This document shows positions 34,961 to 43,984 of a stretch of 64,000 bases of DNA, one piece after another. The notes beneath the pieces were generated by a model, which was not told the DNA's origin, did not search any database, and was given only the letters and a program-made list of their open reading frames with translations. A program made the translations under genes and the position numbers. Each line of letters starts with the position of its first letter. Position 1 is the stretch's first letter. The stretch is from Rhodospirillaceae bacterium (GTDB lineage: Bacteria; Pseudomonadota; Alphaproteobacteria; Rhodospirillales; UBA2165). The stretch covers positions 49,401 through 113,400 of the forward strand of contig CANIGJ010000010.1 of the NCBI GenBank assembly GCA_947467145.1, given 5' to 3'.

Positions 34961-36238
34961 TTAGTAGGTCGCGTCGGTCAGGCGGAAACCGGTCGCGTCC
35001 TCGAACTCTTTCTTGATCGATTGCGGCTGCTCGCACAGGAACGGGAAGCGCTTCATGCCATGGGCGAACGGTGCGTTCGATCCGCGAATGACCTCGCTCG
35101 GCAGGCCGTTCTTGAAATACTCCTTGCCGACGATGGGCAGATCGATGTGCTTGGCGATTTCGGGATCGCGCACCGTCGCTTTCGGGTCCTCGCCGCGTTT
35201 GACGCGCTCGATCTCGTCCAGCAGGCGCTGGCGCACCATGGCGACGCCGCGATCGCTGCGCCCTAGATGCTCGTTCGGGCGATCCGACATGGTGCCCTGG
35301 CCGACCCAGGCGACGAAATCCTGGTTCATGACGTGGGTGGTGATCCAGCGCCCGGTCTTTTCGTCTTTGATCGGCGCGTACCAGTGCGGGATTTTTTCCT
35401 GCACGTAGGGTTCCTTGTCCTTGGGCACGCGGGTGAAGAACCAGCCGACGCTGAGCGTGTTGTGGTCGTCGATGGGCACGCGCCATTCGAAATGTTCGCC
35501 GGTGAACAGGCAGTTGGGCCACAGGCAGACGCGGCCGACCGTCCAGAGCGGATCCTGATCGTTGGTGTCCTCGCGGATGCGCTTGTACTGGAAGCCGTAT
35601 TCGAACTCGTTGAAGCCGACCTTGGTGTGCGTCGGGATATAGGGCCCGGTTTGTCCGCCCAGGCGGATCGACCAATTCGAATGCATCCATTCGAAATGCA
35701 CGGGGTCGATCGAGTTCTCCTGGCACTGCAGCCAGTTGCAGGGGATTTCGGAAAAGCTGATCTGCACGAAGCCGTTCTGCCAGGTGAACGGCTCCCAAAC
35801 GGGAAGTTCAGGCGCGGGCAGCGGGCCCATATAGACCCAGAGCAGGCCCGATAGTTCCTTCACCGGATAATTCTTTACGTGGATCGTCTTGCGCAGCTTG
35901 CCGGACGGGTCTTCCACGTCCTCATAAGGCTGGGCGAGGCAGGTTCCGGTCTCGCCGAACAGCCAGCCGTGATAGTTGCAGCGCAGGCCGTGTTCCTCGA
36001 CATAGCCGTAGGAGAGGTCCGCGCGGCGATGCGGGCAGTGGCGATCCAGCATGCCCCAGGTGCCGCTGAGGTCCTTGTAAAGCACGAGGTTTTCGCCGAA
36101 TAGGCGGACCGGCTTGGTGTTCTTGTCGTCGAACTCGCTGACGGCGGCAATCGGCGTCCAATAGCGGCGCAGCAGCTCGCCCATCGGCGTGCCGGCGCCA
36201 ACCTGCATCAGGCTCAGGCTGCGGTCTTGGTCGAGCAT
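34961..36238 (-). CDS. Rieske non-haem iron oxygenase (paralogue A)
   Basis: 425 residues. Rieske ligands C68/H70 and C87/H90; mononuclear iron triad D178, H181, H186 in NSIDPVHFEWMH. Near-identical architecture and long stretches shared with the protein at 40193, including MLDxxRS at the N-terminus and GAGTPMGELLRRYW. GGGAGAAG eight bases before ATG 36238. Likely an O-demethylase or ring hydroxylase; no reductase component is nearby. Followed by the zinc dehydrogenase, which could oxidise its product. Confidence 0.9.
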   Translation of the reverse strand: MLDQDRSLSLMQVGAGTPMGELLRRYWTPIAAVSEFDDKNTKPVRLFGENLVLYKDLSGTWGMLDRHCPHRRADLSYGYVEEHGLRCNYHGWLFGETGTCLAQPYEDVEDPSGKLRKTIHVKNYPVKELSGLLWVYMGPLPAPELPVWEPFTWQNGFVQISFSEIPCNWLQCQENSIDPVHFEWMHSNWSIRLGGQTGPYIPTHTKVGFNEFEYGFQYKRIREDTNDQDPLWTVGRVCLWPNCLFTGEHFEWRVPIDDHNTLSVGWFFTRVPKDKEPYVQEKIPHWYAPIKDEKTGRWITTHVMNQDFVAWVGQGTMSDRPNEHLGRSDRGVAMVRQRLLDEIERVKRGEDPKATVRDPEIAKHIDLPIVGKEYFKNGLPSEVIRGSNAPFAHGMKRFPFLCEQPQSIKKEFEDATGFRLTDATY

Positions 36239-36405
36239 CGCGTATCTTCTCCCTTAATAGGTCACCCGGCGGCCTCTGTGGGCCAATTCCCAGGCATGCT
36301 GCGATAAAATCCGGCCCATTTCCAGTGGTCGGAACACCCCATATCGCCGGATTTTAACGACCGCGACACGGAAGTGTCACGAATCGCGCCTACACAGCGC
36401 CATTA

Positions 36406-37260
36406 ATGAATGCGCCCATCACCGACGTCCTGAACTTTCGCACGATTTGGATATCGGACATCCATTTGGGCACGCGTGGCGCGCAAGCCGACCTGCTGCT
36501 CGATTTCCTCAAACATACCGAGTCCAAATACCTCTATCTCGTCGGCGATATCGTCGACGGCTGGCGCATGAAGCGCAAATGGTACTGGAGCCAAGCCCAC
36601 AATGACGTCGTCCAAAAACTATTGCGTAAGGCACGCAAGGGAACACGTCTCGTCTACATTCCCGGAAACCATGACGAAAACTTCCGCGACTTCGCCGGTC
36701 GCCGGTTCGGGCATGTCGTGGTGCTGCGGGATGCCGTTCATCGCCTGGCAGATGGGCGGCGGTTTCTGGTCCTCCATGGCGACGAATTTGACGGCGTCGT
36801 TCTTTACGCGAAATGGCTCGCGACCCTCGGAGATGGCGCCTACGAGCTGGCGCTGAGCCTCAATCGCTATTTGAACATCGCGCGGCGCAAGCTTGGCCTA
36901 CCTTATTGGTCGCTCTCGGCCTTCCTCAAGCACAAGGTCAAGAACGCCGTCCAATATATCGGCAGCTATGAAAAGGCGATCGTCGCGCAGGCCCGTCGGC
37001 GCAAGCTGGACGGTGTCATCTGCGGCCATATCCACACAGCCGAGCTGCGCGACATGGACGGCATCACCTACGCCAACGATGGCGATTGGGTGGAAAGCTG
37101 TACGGCGCTCGTCGAACATTTCGACGGCCGGCTCGAAATTCTCCATTGGGCAAAAATGCGCGGTACCAACTATCTGGAGCAAACGCCATGGACCTCGTCG
37201 TCGTCAGTGACGCCTGGCATCCCCAAGTTAACGGCGTCGTGCGAACCCTCGATAAGCTGA
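36406..37260 (+). CDS. LpxH/PlcP-like metallophosphoesterase
   Basis: 284 residues. Dimetal motifs: D18-x-H20 (ISDIHLG), GDIVD at 47-51, GNHDE at 87-91, LHGDEFD, and CGHIHTAE. It belongs to the UDP-2,3-diacylglucosamine diphosphatase superfamily branch that in several Alphaproteobacteria is the phospholipase PlcP. The last 25 residues (WTSSSSVTPGIPK...) overlap the next gene by 73 bases and look non-conserved. Coupling to a glycosyltransferase suggests lipid remodelling rather than lipid A synthesis. No ribosome site; GACAC-GGAA-GTGTC palindrome 27 bases upstream. Confidence 0.83.
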   Translation: MNAPITDVLNFRTIWISDIHLGTRGAQADLLLDFLKHTESKYLYLVGDIVDGWRMKRKWYWSQAHNDVVQKLLRKARKGTRLVYIPGNHDENFRDFAGRRFGHVVVLRDAVHRLADGRRFLVLHGDEFDGVVLYAKWLATLGDGAYELALSLNRYLNIARRKLGLPYWSLSAFLKHKVKNAVQYIGSYEKAIVAQARRRKLDGVICGHIHTAELRDMDGITYANDGDWVESCTALVEHFDGRLEILHWAKMRGTNYLEQTPWTSSSSVTPGIPKLTASCEPSIS

Positions 37261-38183
37261 AAGCGGGGCTCGAGGCGCGCGGCTGGCGCATTTCGATGAT
37301 CACCCCGGACAAGTTCGTCACACTCCCCTGTCCGACCTATCCCGATATCCGCCTCGCATTGGCGCCGGGCGCGAAGCTCGCCCGCTTGATGGAATCTTTT
37401 CTTCCCGCATCGATCCATATCGCGACGGAGGGGCCGCTCGGCATGGCGGCACGCGCCTACTGCGTGAAGCATCGCCTGCCATTCACCACTGCCTATCACA
37501 CGCGCTTTCCCGAATATATCCATGCGCGGACGCGCTTTCCGCTCGAGCTGAGCTATAAGTTTATGCGCTGGTTCCATCGGCCGAGCGCCGGCTTGATGGT
37601 GGCGACGCCGTCGCTTGCCAACGAATTGGACGAACGTGGTTTTCCCAATATCAAGCGTTGGACGCGCGGTGTGGATACCGAGCTGTTCCATCCGCGCGAC
37701 AAGGGCCTGATTGCCGATCCGCGACCCATCAGCATGTATATCGGGCGCGTGGCGGCGGAAAAGAACATCGAGGCGTTCCTGCGCCTGCAACTGCCCGGCA
37801 CGAAATACGTCATCGGCGACGGGCCGCAATTGCCGCAGCTCAAGCGCAAATATCCCGAAGTGAAATTCACCGGCTGGAAGATGAACGGCGAGTTCGCGGC
37901 TTTGATCGCGGCTGCCGACGTGATGGTCTTCCCAAGCCTCACCGATACGTTCGGCCTGGTGATCCTTGAGGCGATGGCGTCGGGCGTTCCGGTCGCCGCC
38001 TTCAACGTGACCGGCCCTGCCGATGTCATCGGCGATTCGGGTGCGGGTGCGGTGAGTGACGATCTGGCTGCTGCGGTGATGGCCGCGCTTAAAATCCCCG
38101 GTGAGCACGCGCGTCAGCACGCGCTCAAATATTCCTGGGACGCCTGTATCGATCAGTTCGCGTCGAACCTGGTCGTAAATTAA
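37188..38183 (+). CDS. GT4-family glycosyltransferase
   Basis: 331 residues in the GT-B fold. N-terminal VVVSDAWHPQVNGVVRTLDK, then TRGVDTELFHP and YIGRVAAEKNIEAFL, and the donor-site DTFGLVILEAMASGVPVAA carrying the E-x7-E motif. ATG 37188 (GGAG eight bases upstream) lies inside the phosphoesterase gene, so the two are translationally linked. Pairing with a PlcP-like enzyme suggests it glycosylates diacylglycerol to make phosphorus-free glycolipids; that is inference. Its last four bases overlap the convergent reductase gene. Confidence 0.85.
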   Translation: MDLVVVSDAWHPQVNGVVRTLDKLKAGLEARGWRISMITPDKFVTLPCPTYPDIRLALAPGAKLARLMESFLPASIHIATEGPLGMAARAYCVKHRLPFTTAYHTRFPEYIHARTRFPLELSYKFMRWFHRPSAGLMVATPSLANELDERGFPNIKRWTRGVDTELFHPRDKGLIADPRPISMYIGRVAAEKNIEAFLRLQLPGTKYVIGDGPQLPQLKRKYPEVKFTGWKMNGEFAALIAAADVMVFPSLTDTFGLVILEAMASGVPVAAFNVTGPADVIGDSGAGAVSDDLAAAVMAALKIPGEHARQHALKYSWDACIDQFASNLVVN

Positions 38184-38653
38184 AACCAAGCCTTGGTGCG
38201 TTCGACCCAGGCATCGAGGCGCGGATCCTCGGTGTAGGTCTTCTCCATCAAATACAGACCGACGGACGGACAGGTCGCGCCCAGTTCCACCAGCACCGGC
38301 TTGAACAATAGTTCGGGCGCCAGCAGATGCGCTGGGCCGGCGCCCATCATCATCGGGAACGCCGTCATGCCGACAAAGCCGTCCTGCGGCACGTTGTCGA
38401 GGAACAGTTTGATCAGGCCGGTATAGGTCGCCTTGTAGGTCGGGCTGGCGAAGACGACGAAATCCATGCCCTTCAGGGATTCGATCGCGGCCATCACCTT
38501 GGGGTCGCCGTAGCCCAACAGGCCGGCGCCCAATTCGATCACGTCGACGACGACGCTGGGTTTGGTCCCACCCAATTTCTCGGCGACCAGAACGCCTGCT
38601 TCGAGCGTGCGCGATTGCGCCTTGGGATTGCCGACGACGACCGCGCTTTTCAT
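38180..38653 (-). CDS. NAD(P)H-dependent FMN reductase
   Basis: 157 residues, flavodoxin-like fold. VVVGNPKAQSRTLEA is the phosphate loop, and FVVFASPTYKATYTGLIKLFLDNV is the classic FMN-reductase segment (MsuE/SsuE-like). GGAGGTG seven bases before ATG 38653. Divergent from the LLM-type oxygenase 95 bases away; together they form a two-component flavin monooxygenase, the reductase supplying FMNH2. Confidence 0.9.
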   Translation of the reverse strand: MKSAVVVGNPKAQSRTLEAGVLVAEKLGGTKPSVVVDVIELGAGLLGYGDPKVMAAIESLKGMDFVVFASPTYKATYTGLIKLFLDNVPQDGFVGMTAFPMMMGAGPAHLLAPELLFKPVLVELGATCPSVGLYLMEKTYTEDPRLDAWVERTKAWF

Positions 38654-38748
38654 GACTGACACCTCCGATGGGAACCGGGCACAGCTTGCTTGCCCGCGGC
38701 GGTCATCGTCAATAACTTCAACGCAACAAGAGTACACAGGGGGGTCTT

Positions 38749-39813
38749 ATGGAGTTCGGGATTTTTTCCAACGGGTTTCGGCCGCATACCAGCGCAGCCG
38801 AGACGTATGACGAGGACATCGCCGAGATCGTGCTCGCCGATCAGCTCGGCTTTCGCGATTGTTATATCAGCGAACATCACGGCGAAGCGCCCTATATCGA
38901 CCGCGTCGATACGATCCCCGTGCCCGAGCTGCTCATGTGCAAGGCAGCGGCATTGACCAAGAACATCCGCATGGGTGCGGCGGTGAAGCTGATCCATCTG
39001 CATCATCCGGTCGATGTCGCGATCCAGGCGGCCGTCACCGATCACCTGATCGGCAACAATCGTTTCATCTTCGGCTTCGGCTCCGGCTTCAATGCGCCGG
39101 TGATTTCAGAAGAGCGCGGCCTGACCTTCGAGGATCGCCATGCGCGTCTCGCCGAATCGCTCGAGGTCGTCCTGAAATGCTGGGAATCGAAAGAGCCTTT
39201 TGATTGGGACGGCAAATATTGGAAGGGCAAGGGCCTCATTTCCTTGCCGCGGCCGGTCGCCGGATCGAGCATCCCGATGGCGACCGCGACCAGTTCGGAC
39301 TACATGCTGAAAGTCGCCGCCGAACGCGGCTACACGTTGATTTCCGCGTTCTTGGAGCCCGCGCTGGAGCTCAAGACGAAGGCGGAGAAATACGCCACGA
39401 TGGCCCGCGCCGCCGGACACAAGACCCCGCGCAAGAACATCACGGCGTCGCGTATTGTCTACATCGCTAAGAATAAACAACAGGCGATGGACGATCTGCG
39501 TAGCGCGGTCGCTTATGAAGTCAGCGTTCAGGCCGAACGCGGCTTCCTGAAGATGCTGAAGGGCCTTTACAACGTCGAGGTGCCCACCAATTCGAACGCG
39601 ATCGATGCTCTGGTCGAGGCCGGCCTCTATGTCCTGGGCGACGCCGATTACGTCACGAGCGAGTTGAAGGATTTCTACGACACGTCCGGCGGGTTCGGCA
39701 CCTTCCTGATGGTGTCGGGCAAGGCGTGGGCGGACCGCGAACGGCGTCATCGCAACATGCGTCTGTTCATGGAGCAGGTGGCGCCGCAGCTTCGCCCGCT
39801 GGAACCCTCCTAG
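38749..39813 (+). CDS. LLM-class flavin-dependent monooxygenase
   Basis: 354 residues of the bacterial luciferase-like TIM barrel: FGIFSNGFRPHTSAAETY at the start, DCYISEHHGEAP with His residues used by the family, NRFIFGFGSGFNAP, and TFEDRHARLAESLEVVLKCW. It uses reduced flavin from the divergent reductase to oxygenate a substrate (for example a sulfonate, ketone or amine). GGGGGG-type site a few bases before ATG 38749. Its stop overlaps the convergent GIY-YIG gene by four bases. Confidence 0.9.
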   Translation: MEFGIFSNGFRPHTSAAETYDEDIAEIVLADQLGFRDCYISEHHGEAPYIDRVDTIPVPELLMCKAAALTKNIRMGAAVKLIHLHHPVDVAIQAAVTDHLIGNNRFIFGFGSGFNAPVISEERGLTFEDRHARLAESLEVVLKCWESKEPFDWDGKYWKGKGLISLPRPVAGSSIPMATATSSDYMLKVAAERGYTLISAFLEPALELKTKAEKYATMARAAGHKTPRKNITASRIVYIAKNKQQAMDDLRSAVAYEVSVQAERGFLKMLKGLYNVEVPTNSNAIDALVEAGLYVLGDADYVTSELKDFYDTSGGFGTFLMVSGKAWADRERRHRNMRLFMEQVAPQLRPLEPS

Positions 39814-40064
39814 ACCGCTAGATCGTCGAGCAGGCGTTTGCGGAAGGCGCGGTCGCGTTTGAGGTGCCATTCGCGGCTCATGGCTTCGGAGCGCGTCGGG
39901 AATTTCTCCACGTAGAGCAGGACCCAGGTCCGCCCCCGGGTGGACCTGGCACCCTTTCCGGCGTTGTGGCGGGCCAGCCGCTGGGCCAAGTCGTTGGTCC
40001 AGCCGACATAGGTTTTGGGGCCGCCTTTGCCGGAACTCCCCAGAAGATAAACGAAGCAATCCAC
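39810..40064 (-). CDS. GIY-YIG domain protein
   Basis: About 84 residues covering one GIY-YIG nuclease domain: CFVYLLGSSG at the start, KTYVGWTNDLAQRLARHNAG, and the conserved EAMSREWHLKRDR with the catalytic Glu. The start is uncertain: GTG 40064 puts the GIY-like VYLL motif at the N-terminus as usual, while the frame remains open to 40190 with no ribosome site. The start region overlaps the control region of the Rieske gene at 40193. UPF0213/YhbQ-type standalone proteins of this size are common; function is poorly known. Confidence 0.8.
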   Translation of the reverse strand: MDCFVYLLGSSGKGGPKTYVGWTNDLAQRLARHNAGKGARSTRGRTWVLLYVEKFPTRSEAMSREWHLKRDRAFRKRLLDDLAV

Positions 40065-40192
40065 GACGCCGATGCTAATGCGAGCCGGTCCGCCGACCAA
40101 CGTTGATTTGTCGCCCAAAATCTCTTGCCCACCCCCGCCGGACGCGCGATACCGGTAACAGACCCAGAAAGTGGGCAGGGAAGGAGACACCG

Positions 40193-41458
40193 ATGCTTGA
40201 TGAAGAACGCAGCATGCAGTTGATGCGCGTCGGCGCCGGAACGCCGATGGGTGAATTGCTGCGCCGCTATTGGCACCCTATCGCGGCCGCCAGCGAATTC
40301 GCCGATAAGAATACCAAGCCGATCCGGCTGCTCGGCGAGAACCTCGTCATGTACAAGGATCTAAGCGGCAAATACGGCGTGCTTGATCGCCACTGCCCGC
40401 ATCGCCGCGCCGATCTGTCCTACGGTTATGTCGAGGAACACGGTCTGCGCTGCAATTACCACGGCTGGCTGTTCGGCGAAGACGGCAAATGCCTCGCCCA
40501 GCCGTACGAGGATGTCGAGGATCCGTCGGGTAAGCTGCGTAACACCATTCATATCAAGAACTATCAGGTTCAGGAGATGGCGGGCCTCTTGTGGGTCTAT
40601 ATGGGTCCGTCCCCGGCGCCGCTGATCCCCAATTACGAACCCTTCCTGTGGAAGAACTGCTTCGCGCAGATCAGCTTTACCGAGCTGCCGTGCAACTGGT
40701 TCCAGTGCCAGGAAAACTCCATCGATCCCGTCCATAACGAATGGATGCATCAGAACTGGTCGATCCGGCTCGCCGGCAAGACCGGCCCCTATGCGCCGAC
40801 GCATATGAAGGTCGAGTTCGAGGAATTCCGTCACGGCCATGTTTATCGCCGTGTGCGCTCCGATACCGACGAGACGAACGAGTTGTGGACCGTCGGGCGC
40901 GTGTGCCTGTGGCCCTATGCGCTGTTCACCGGCGGGCATTTCGAATGGCGCGTTCCCATCGACGACGAGACGACAATGAGCGTTGCCTGGTTCGTCAGCC
41001 GCGTGCCGAAGGACAAGGAACCGTACGTGCAGAACAGCGTGCCGCATTGGTGGTCGCCGCTGAAGGACGAAAAGACCGGGCGTTGGCTTGATTCACACAT
41101 CATGAATCAGGATTTCGTGGGTTGGGTCGGTCAGGGCACCTTCGCGCAACGTTCGCATGAACATCTGGGTAAAAGCGACCGCGGCATCGCAATGATCCGC
41201 CAACGTTACTTCGCCGACATGGAACGGGTGGCGCGCGGTGAGGACCCGCATGCCATCGTGCGCGATCCGAAGGAAAACGAACGGATCGATCTGCCGATCA
41301 TCGACAAGGATTCGTTCATCGACGGTGTGACCCTCGAATATCTGGAAAAGAACCGCAGCTTCGGTACGCCCAAGCGTATGCAGCATCTGGCCGGCCAGCC
41401 GCCCGAGGTGAAGCGCGCCTATGAAGACGCCATGGGCTTCAAGATGGTCGATTGGTGA
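40193..41458 (+). CDS. Rieske non-haem iron oxygenase (paralogue B)
   Basis: 421 residues. Rieske ligands C68/H70 and C87/H90; mononuclear iron triad D178, H181, H186 in NSIDPVHNEWMH. Close paralogue of the protein at 34961. AAGGAGA precedes ATG 40193; the frame is open upstream but without a start site. A strong terminator follows. No reductase is adjacent. Substrate unknown, but the duplicate suggests related substrates handled in parallel. Confidence 0.9.
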   Translation: MLDEERSMQLMRVGAGTPMGELLRRYWHPIAAASEFADKNTKPIRLLGENLVMYKDLSGKYGVLDRHCPHRRADLSYGYVEEHGLRCNYHGWLFGEDGKCLAQPYEDVEDPSGKLRNTIHIKNYQVQEMAGLLWVYMGPSPAPLIPNYEPFLWKNCFAQISFTELPCNWFQCQENSIDPVHNEWMHQNWSIRLAGKTGPYAPTHMKVEFEEFRHGHVYRRVRSDTDETNELWTVGRVCLWPYALFTGGHFEWRVPIDDETTMSVAWFVSRVPKDKEPYVQNSVPHWWSPLKDEKTGRWLDSHIMNQDFVGWVGQGTFAQRSHEHLGKSDRGIAMIRQRYFADMERVARGEDPHAIVRDPKENERIDLPIIDKDSFIDGVTLEYLEKNRSFGTPKRMQHLAGQPPEVKRAYEDAMGFKMVDW

Positions 41459-41486
41459 GCGGCTTCGTCCGCTGAGTGAAATAGCA

Positions 41487-41521
41487 GGGCCCCCGCCATC
41501 TCGGCGGGGGCCCTTTTGCTT
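41487..41521 (+). terminator. Rho-independent terminator after Rieske paralogue B
   Basis: Perfect 11-bp stem GGGCCCCCGCC / GGCGGGGGCCC with loop ATCTC, followed by TTTTGCTT. Confidence 0.93.
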
Positions 41522-41591
41522 GAAGGGCTACCCCCGGCACCATAAAACGATAACCTATGAAACGGCCATTTAAGGCCGGTAGGGATGGCGA

Positions 41592-43982
41592 ATGCCGAAA
41601 GACGATCATCATCAGCCGACAGGCCTCTGGGACGGCGCCAGCGCGGTCGGCCGGCCGCTGCGCCGTAAAGAAGACGAGCGCCTGTTGACCGGGCGTGGCC
41701 AGTTCACCGACGATTTCAACGCGCCCAATCAGGGTTACGCGGCGATGGTGCGTTCCACCCATCCGCATGCGCGCTTCACCGTACGCACCGCTGCGGCGAA
41801 AGCCGTGCCCGGGGTGATCGGCGTCTTTACTGGGCGCGATGGTCTGGCGGATGGCATGAAGCCGCTGCCGCACGCGCCGCTGCCGTCGACCAAATACGAC
41901 ATGAAGCTGACCGCGCCGGACGGCACACGCAATGTCTTCATCGGCGACAATTATTTTCTGCCGGCGGATCGCACGCGTTACGTCGGCGAGGCGCTGGTCA
42001 TGGTGGTCGGTGAAACCATGGCAATCGCCTTGGACGGCGCCGAAGCTGTCGAGATCGATTACGACGATCTGCCGTTCGTCATTGAAACGGCACAGGCGGC
42101 GGGTGCGTCCGCCAACGTCTGGGACGAACTGCCCGGCAACGTCGCGGTCGATACGCATTTTGGCGACATCGCTGCGACCGATGCGGCGTTTGCCCGTGCC
42201 GATCATGTCATCGAGATGGAATTCAATATCGGCCGGGTGACCGCGGTGGCGACCGAGCCGCGTGCCTGCCTCGCCGATTACAACGCCGAAACGGGCCATT
42301 ACACGATCTGGGCGGGCAGCGGCGGTGCGGTGCGCCAGAAGGCCGAACTCGCCCAGGCCTGCGGTATCGATCCGGCCAAGCTGCGCGTGCTGTCGCTCGA
42401 CGTCGGCGGCAATTTCGGCTCGCGCAATCGGCCTTATGTCGAATTCGGCATGGTCTTGTGGGCGGCGGGCAAACTCAAACGGCCGGTGAAATACACCGCC
42501 ACGCGCTCGGAATCGCTCGTTAGCGATTATCAAGGGCGCGATCTCTATAGCCGCGCGTCGCTCGCCGTCTCCAAGGATGGCAAGTTCCTCGCCTTGCGTG
42601 CCGACAATATCAGCAATGTCGGTGCGCTCTGCTCCTCGCTCTCGCCGCTCGGTAAAGGTTCGGGCCTGGTCACAGGTTCTTACGATATTCCGGTCGCGCA
42701 TCTGCGCGCGCGCGCCGTCTTCACCAACACGATGGTCACGCAGGCTTATCGCAGTTCGGGTCGGCCCGAGGTCAATTTCGTGATCGAGCGTTTGGTCGAT
42801 ACCGCGGCCAAGGTGCTAGGCATCGATCGCATCGAATTGCGCCGCCGCAATCTGGTGCGGCCCGAAGCGATGCCCTATGCCAATGCGGTGGGTGCGCGCT
42901 ACGACAGCGGCACCTACGAATCCAACATGGATCTATCGATGAAGATCGCCGATTGGGCGGGCTTTGCCGCTCGGCGCAAGGATGCGGCGGGACGCGGCAA
43001 GTTGGCCGGCATCGGGATGGGCCATTACGTCGAATCCTCGATCGGCGCGCCCAAGGAACGTGCCGAGATCAAGGTGTTCCCGCAGGGACGCATCCGTGTG
43101 CGTATCGGCACGCAGCCAAGCGGGCAGGGTCACGAGACGAGCTTCTCGCAGGTCATCGCCGATCAATTGGGCGTGCCGTTCGAATCCGTGGACATCACCT
43201 ATGGCGACACCGATGTCATCACGGTGGGCGGCGGTAGCCATTCGGGCCGCTCGCTGCGTCATGCCTCGACGGTCTTCAAGATGGCGACGGACAAGTTGAT
43301 CGACAAAGGTCGCCAGATCGCGGCGCATGTGCTGAAATGCTCCTACGATGATGTTGCCTTCGCCGACGGCAAATTCTCCGCACCCAACATCAATCGCTTT
43401 TTGACCATCGTCGACATCGCCGCCGAGGCGACGGCGATGGACGTGCCGGCGCACCTGCACGGCGAATTTGGCATCGTGCAGGACAACGAAATGCACGACC
43501 CGGTGTTTCCGAACGGCTGCGCCATCTGCGAGGTCGAGGTCGATCCCGAAACCGGTCTGGTACAGATCACGCGTTATGCGGCGGTCGACGATGTCGGGCG
43601 CTGCATCAATCCGATGATCGTGCATGGCCAGACGCATGGCGGCATCGCCCAGGGCGTGGGCCAGGCGATGTGGGAACTCTGCTACGTCGATCCGCAAAGC
43701 GGCCAGCCCTTCATGGGTTCGCTCATGGATTACGGCATGCCGCGCTCCGACACTCTGCCGTCCTTTGTGACCGAGATCGTTGAGGTGCTGTCGCCGACCA
43801 ATCCGCTGGGCATCAAAGCGGGCGGCGAGGGCGGCACGACGCCAGCGCTGTCGTCGGTGACCAATGCCGTCATCGATGCGCTTTCGGCCTACAATATCCG
43901 CAACCTCACGCTGCCGCTGACGCCGTTCAAAGTCTGGACAGCGATTCAAGAAGCCAAAGCCCAAATCAAGACAAAGGCCTAG
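41592..43982 (+). CDS. Molybdenum hydroxylase large subunit (CoxL/xanthine dehydrogenase family)
   Basis: 796 residues, full length for the molybdopterin-binding subunit: Ald_Xan_dh_C at the N-terminus (VGRPLRRKEDERLLTGRGQF) and the Mo-binding C-terminal domain. A385 starts AYRSSGRPE, where true CO dehydrogenase has the AYRCSFR loop, so this is a form-II-like hydroxylase. The active-site Glu is E746 in GEGGTTP. The FAD (CoxM) and [2Fe-2S] (CoxS) subunit genes normally beside it are absent. It ends two bases before the UbiD gene. modABC, 13 kb away, can supply molybdate. Likely hydroxylates a heterocycle or aldehyde. Confidence 0.87.
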   Translation: MPKDDHHQPTGLWDGASAVGRPLRRKEDERLLTGRGQFTDDFNAPNQGYAAMVRSTHPHARFTVRTAAAKAVPGVIGVFTGRDGLADGMKPLPHAPLPSTKYDMKLTAPDGTRNVFIGDNYFLPADRTRYVGEALVMVVGETMAIALDGAEAVEIDYDDLPFVIETAQAAGASANVWDELPGNVAVDTHFGDIAATDAAFARADHVIEMEFNIGRVTAVATEPRACLADYNAETGHYTIWAGSGGAVRQKAELAQACGIDPAKLRVLSLDVGGNFGSRNRPYVEFGMVLWAAGKLKRPVKYTATRSESLVSDYQGRDLYSRASLAVSKDGKFLALRADNISNVGALCSSLSPLGKGSGLVTGSYDIPVAHLRARAVFTNTMVTQAYRSSGRPEVNFVIERLVDTAAKVLGIDRIELRRRNLVRPEAMPYANAVGARYDSGTYESNMDLSMKIADWAGFAARRKDAAGRGKLAGIGMGHYVESSIGAPKERAEIKVFPQGRIRVRIGTQPSGQGHETSFSQVIADQLGVPFESVDITYGDTDVITVGGGSHSGRSLRHASTVFKMATDKLIDKGRQIAAHVLKCSYDDVAFADGKFSAPNINRFLTIVDIAAEATAMDVPAHLHGEFGIVQDNEMHDPVFPNGCAICEVEVDPETGLVQITRYAAVDDVGRCINPMIVHGQTHGGIAQGVGQAMWELCYVDPQSGQPFMGSLMDYGMPRSDTLPSFVTEIVEVLSPTNPLGIKAGGEGGTTPALSSVTNAVIDALSAYNIRNLTLPLTPFKVWTAIQEAKAQIKTKA

Positions 43983-43984
43983 TC

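Noticed and set aside
36365..36378. GACAC-GGAA-GTGTC as a Pho box before the PlcP-like gene
   Set aside because: A Pho box is a direct repeat of CTGTCAT-like units; this is an inverted repeat with poor match.
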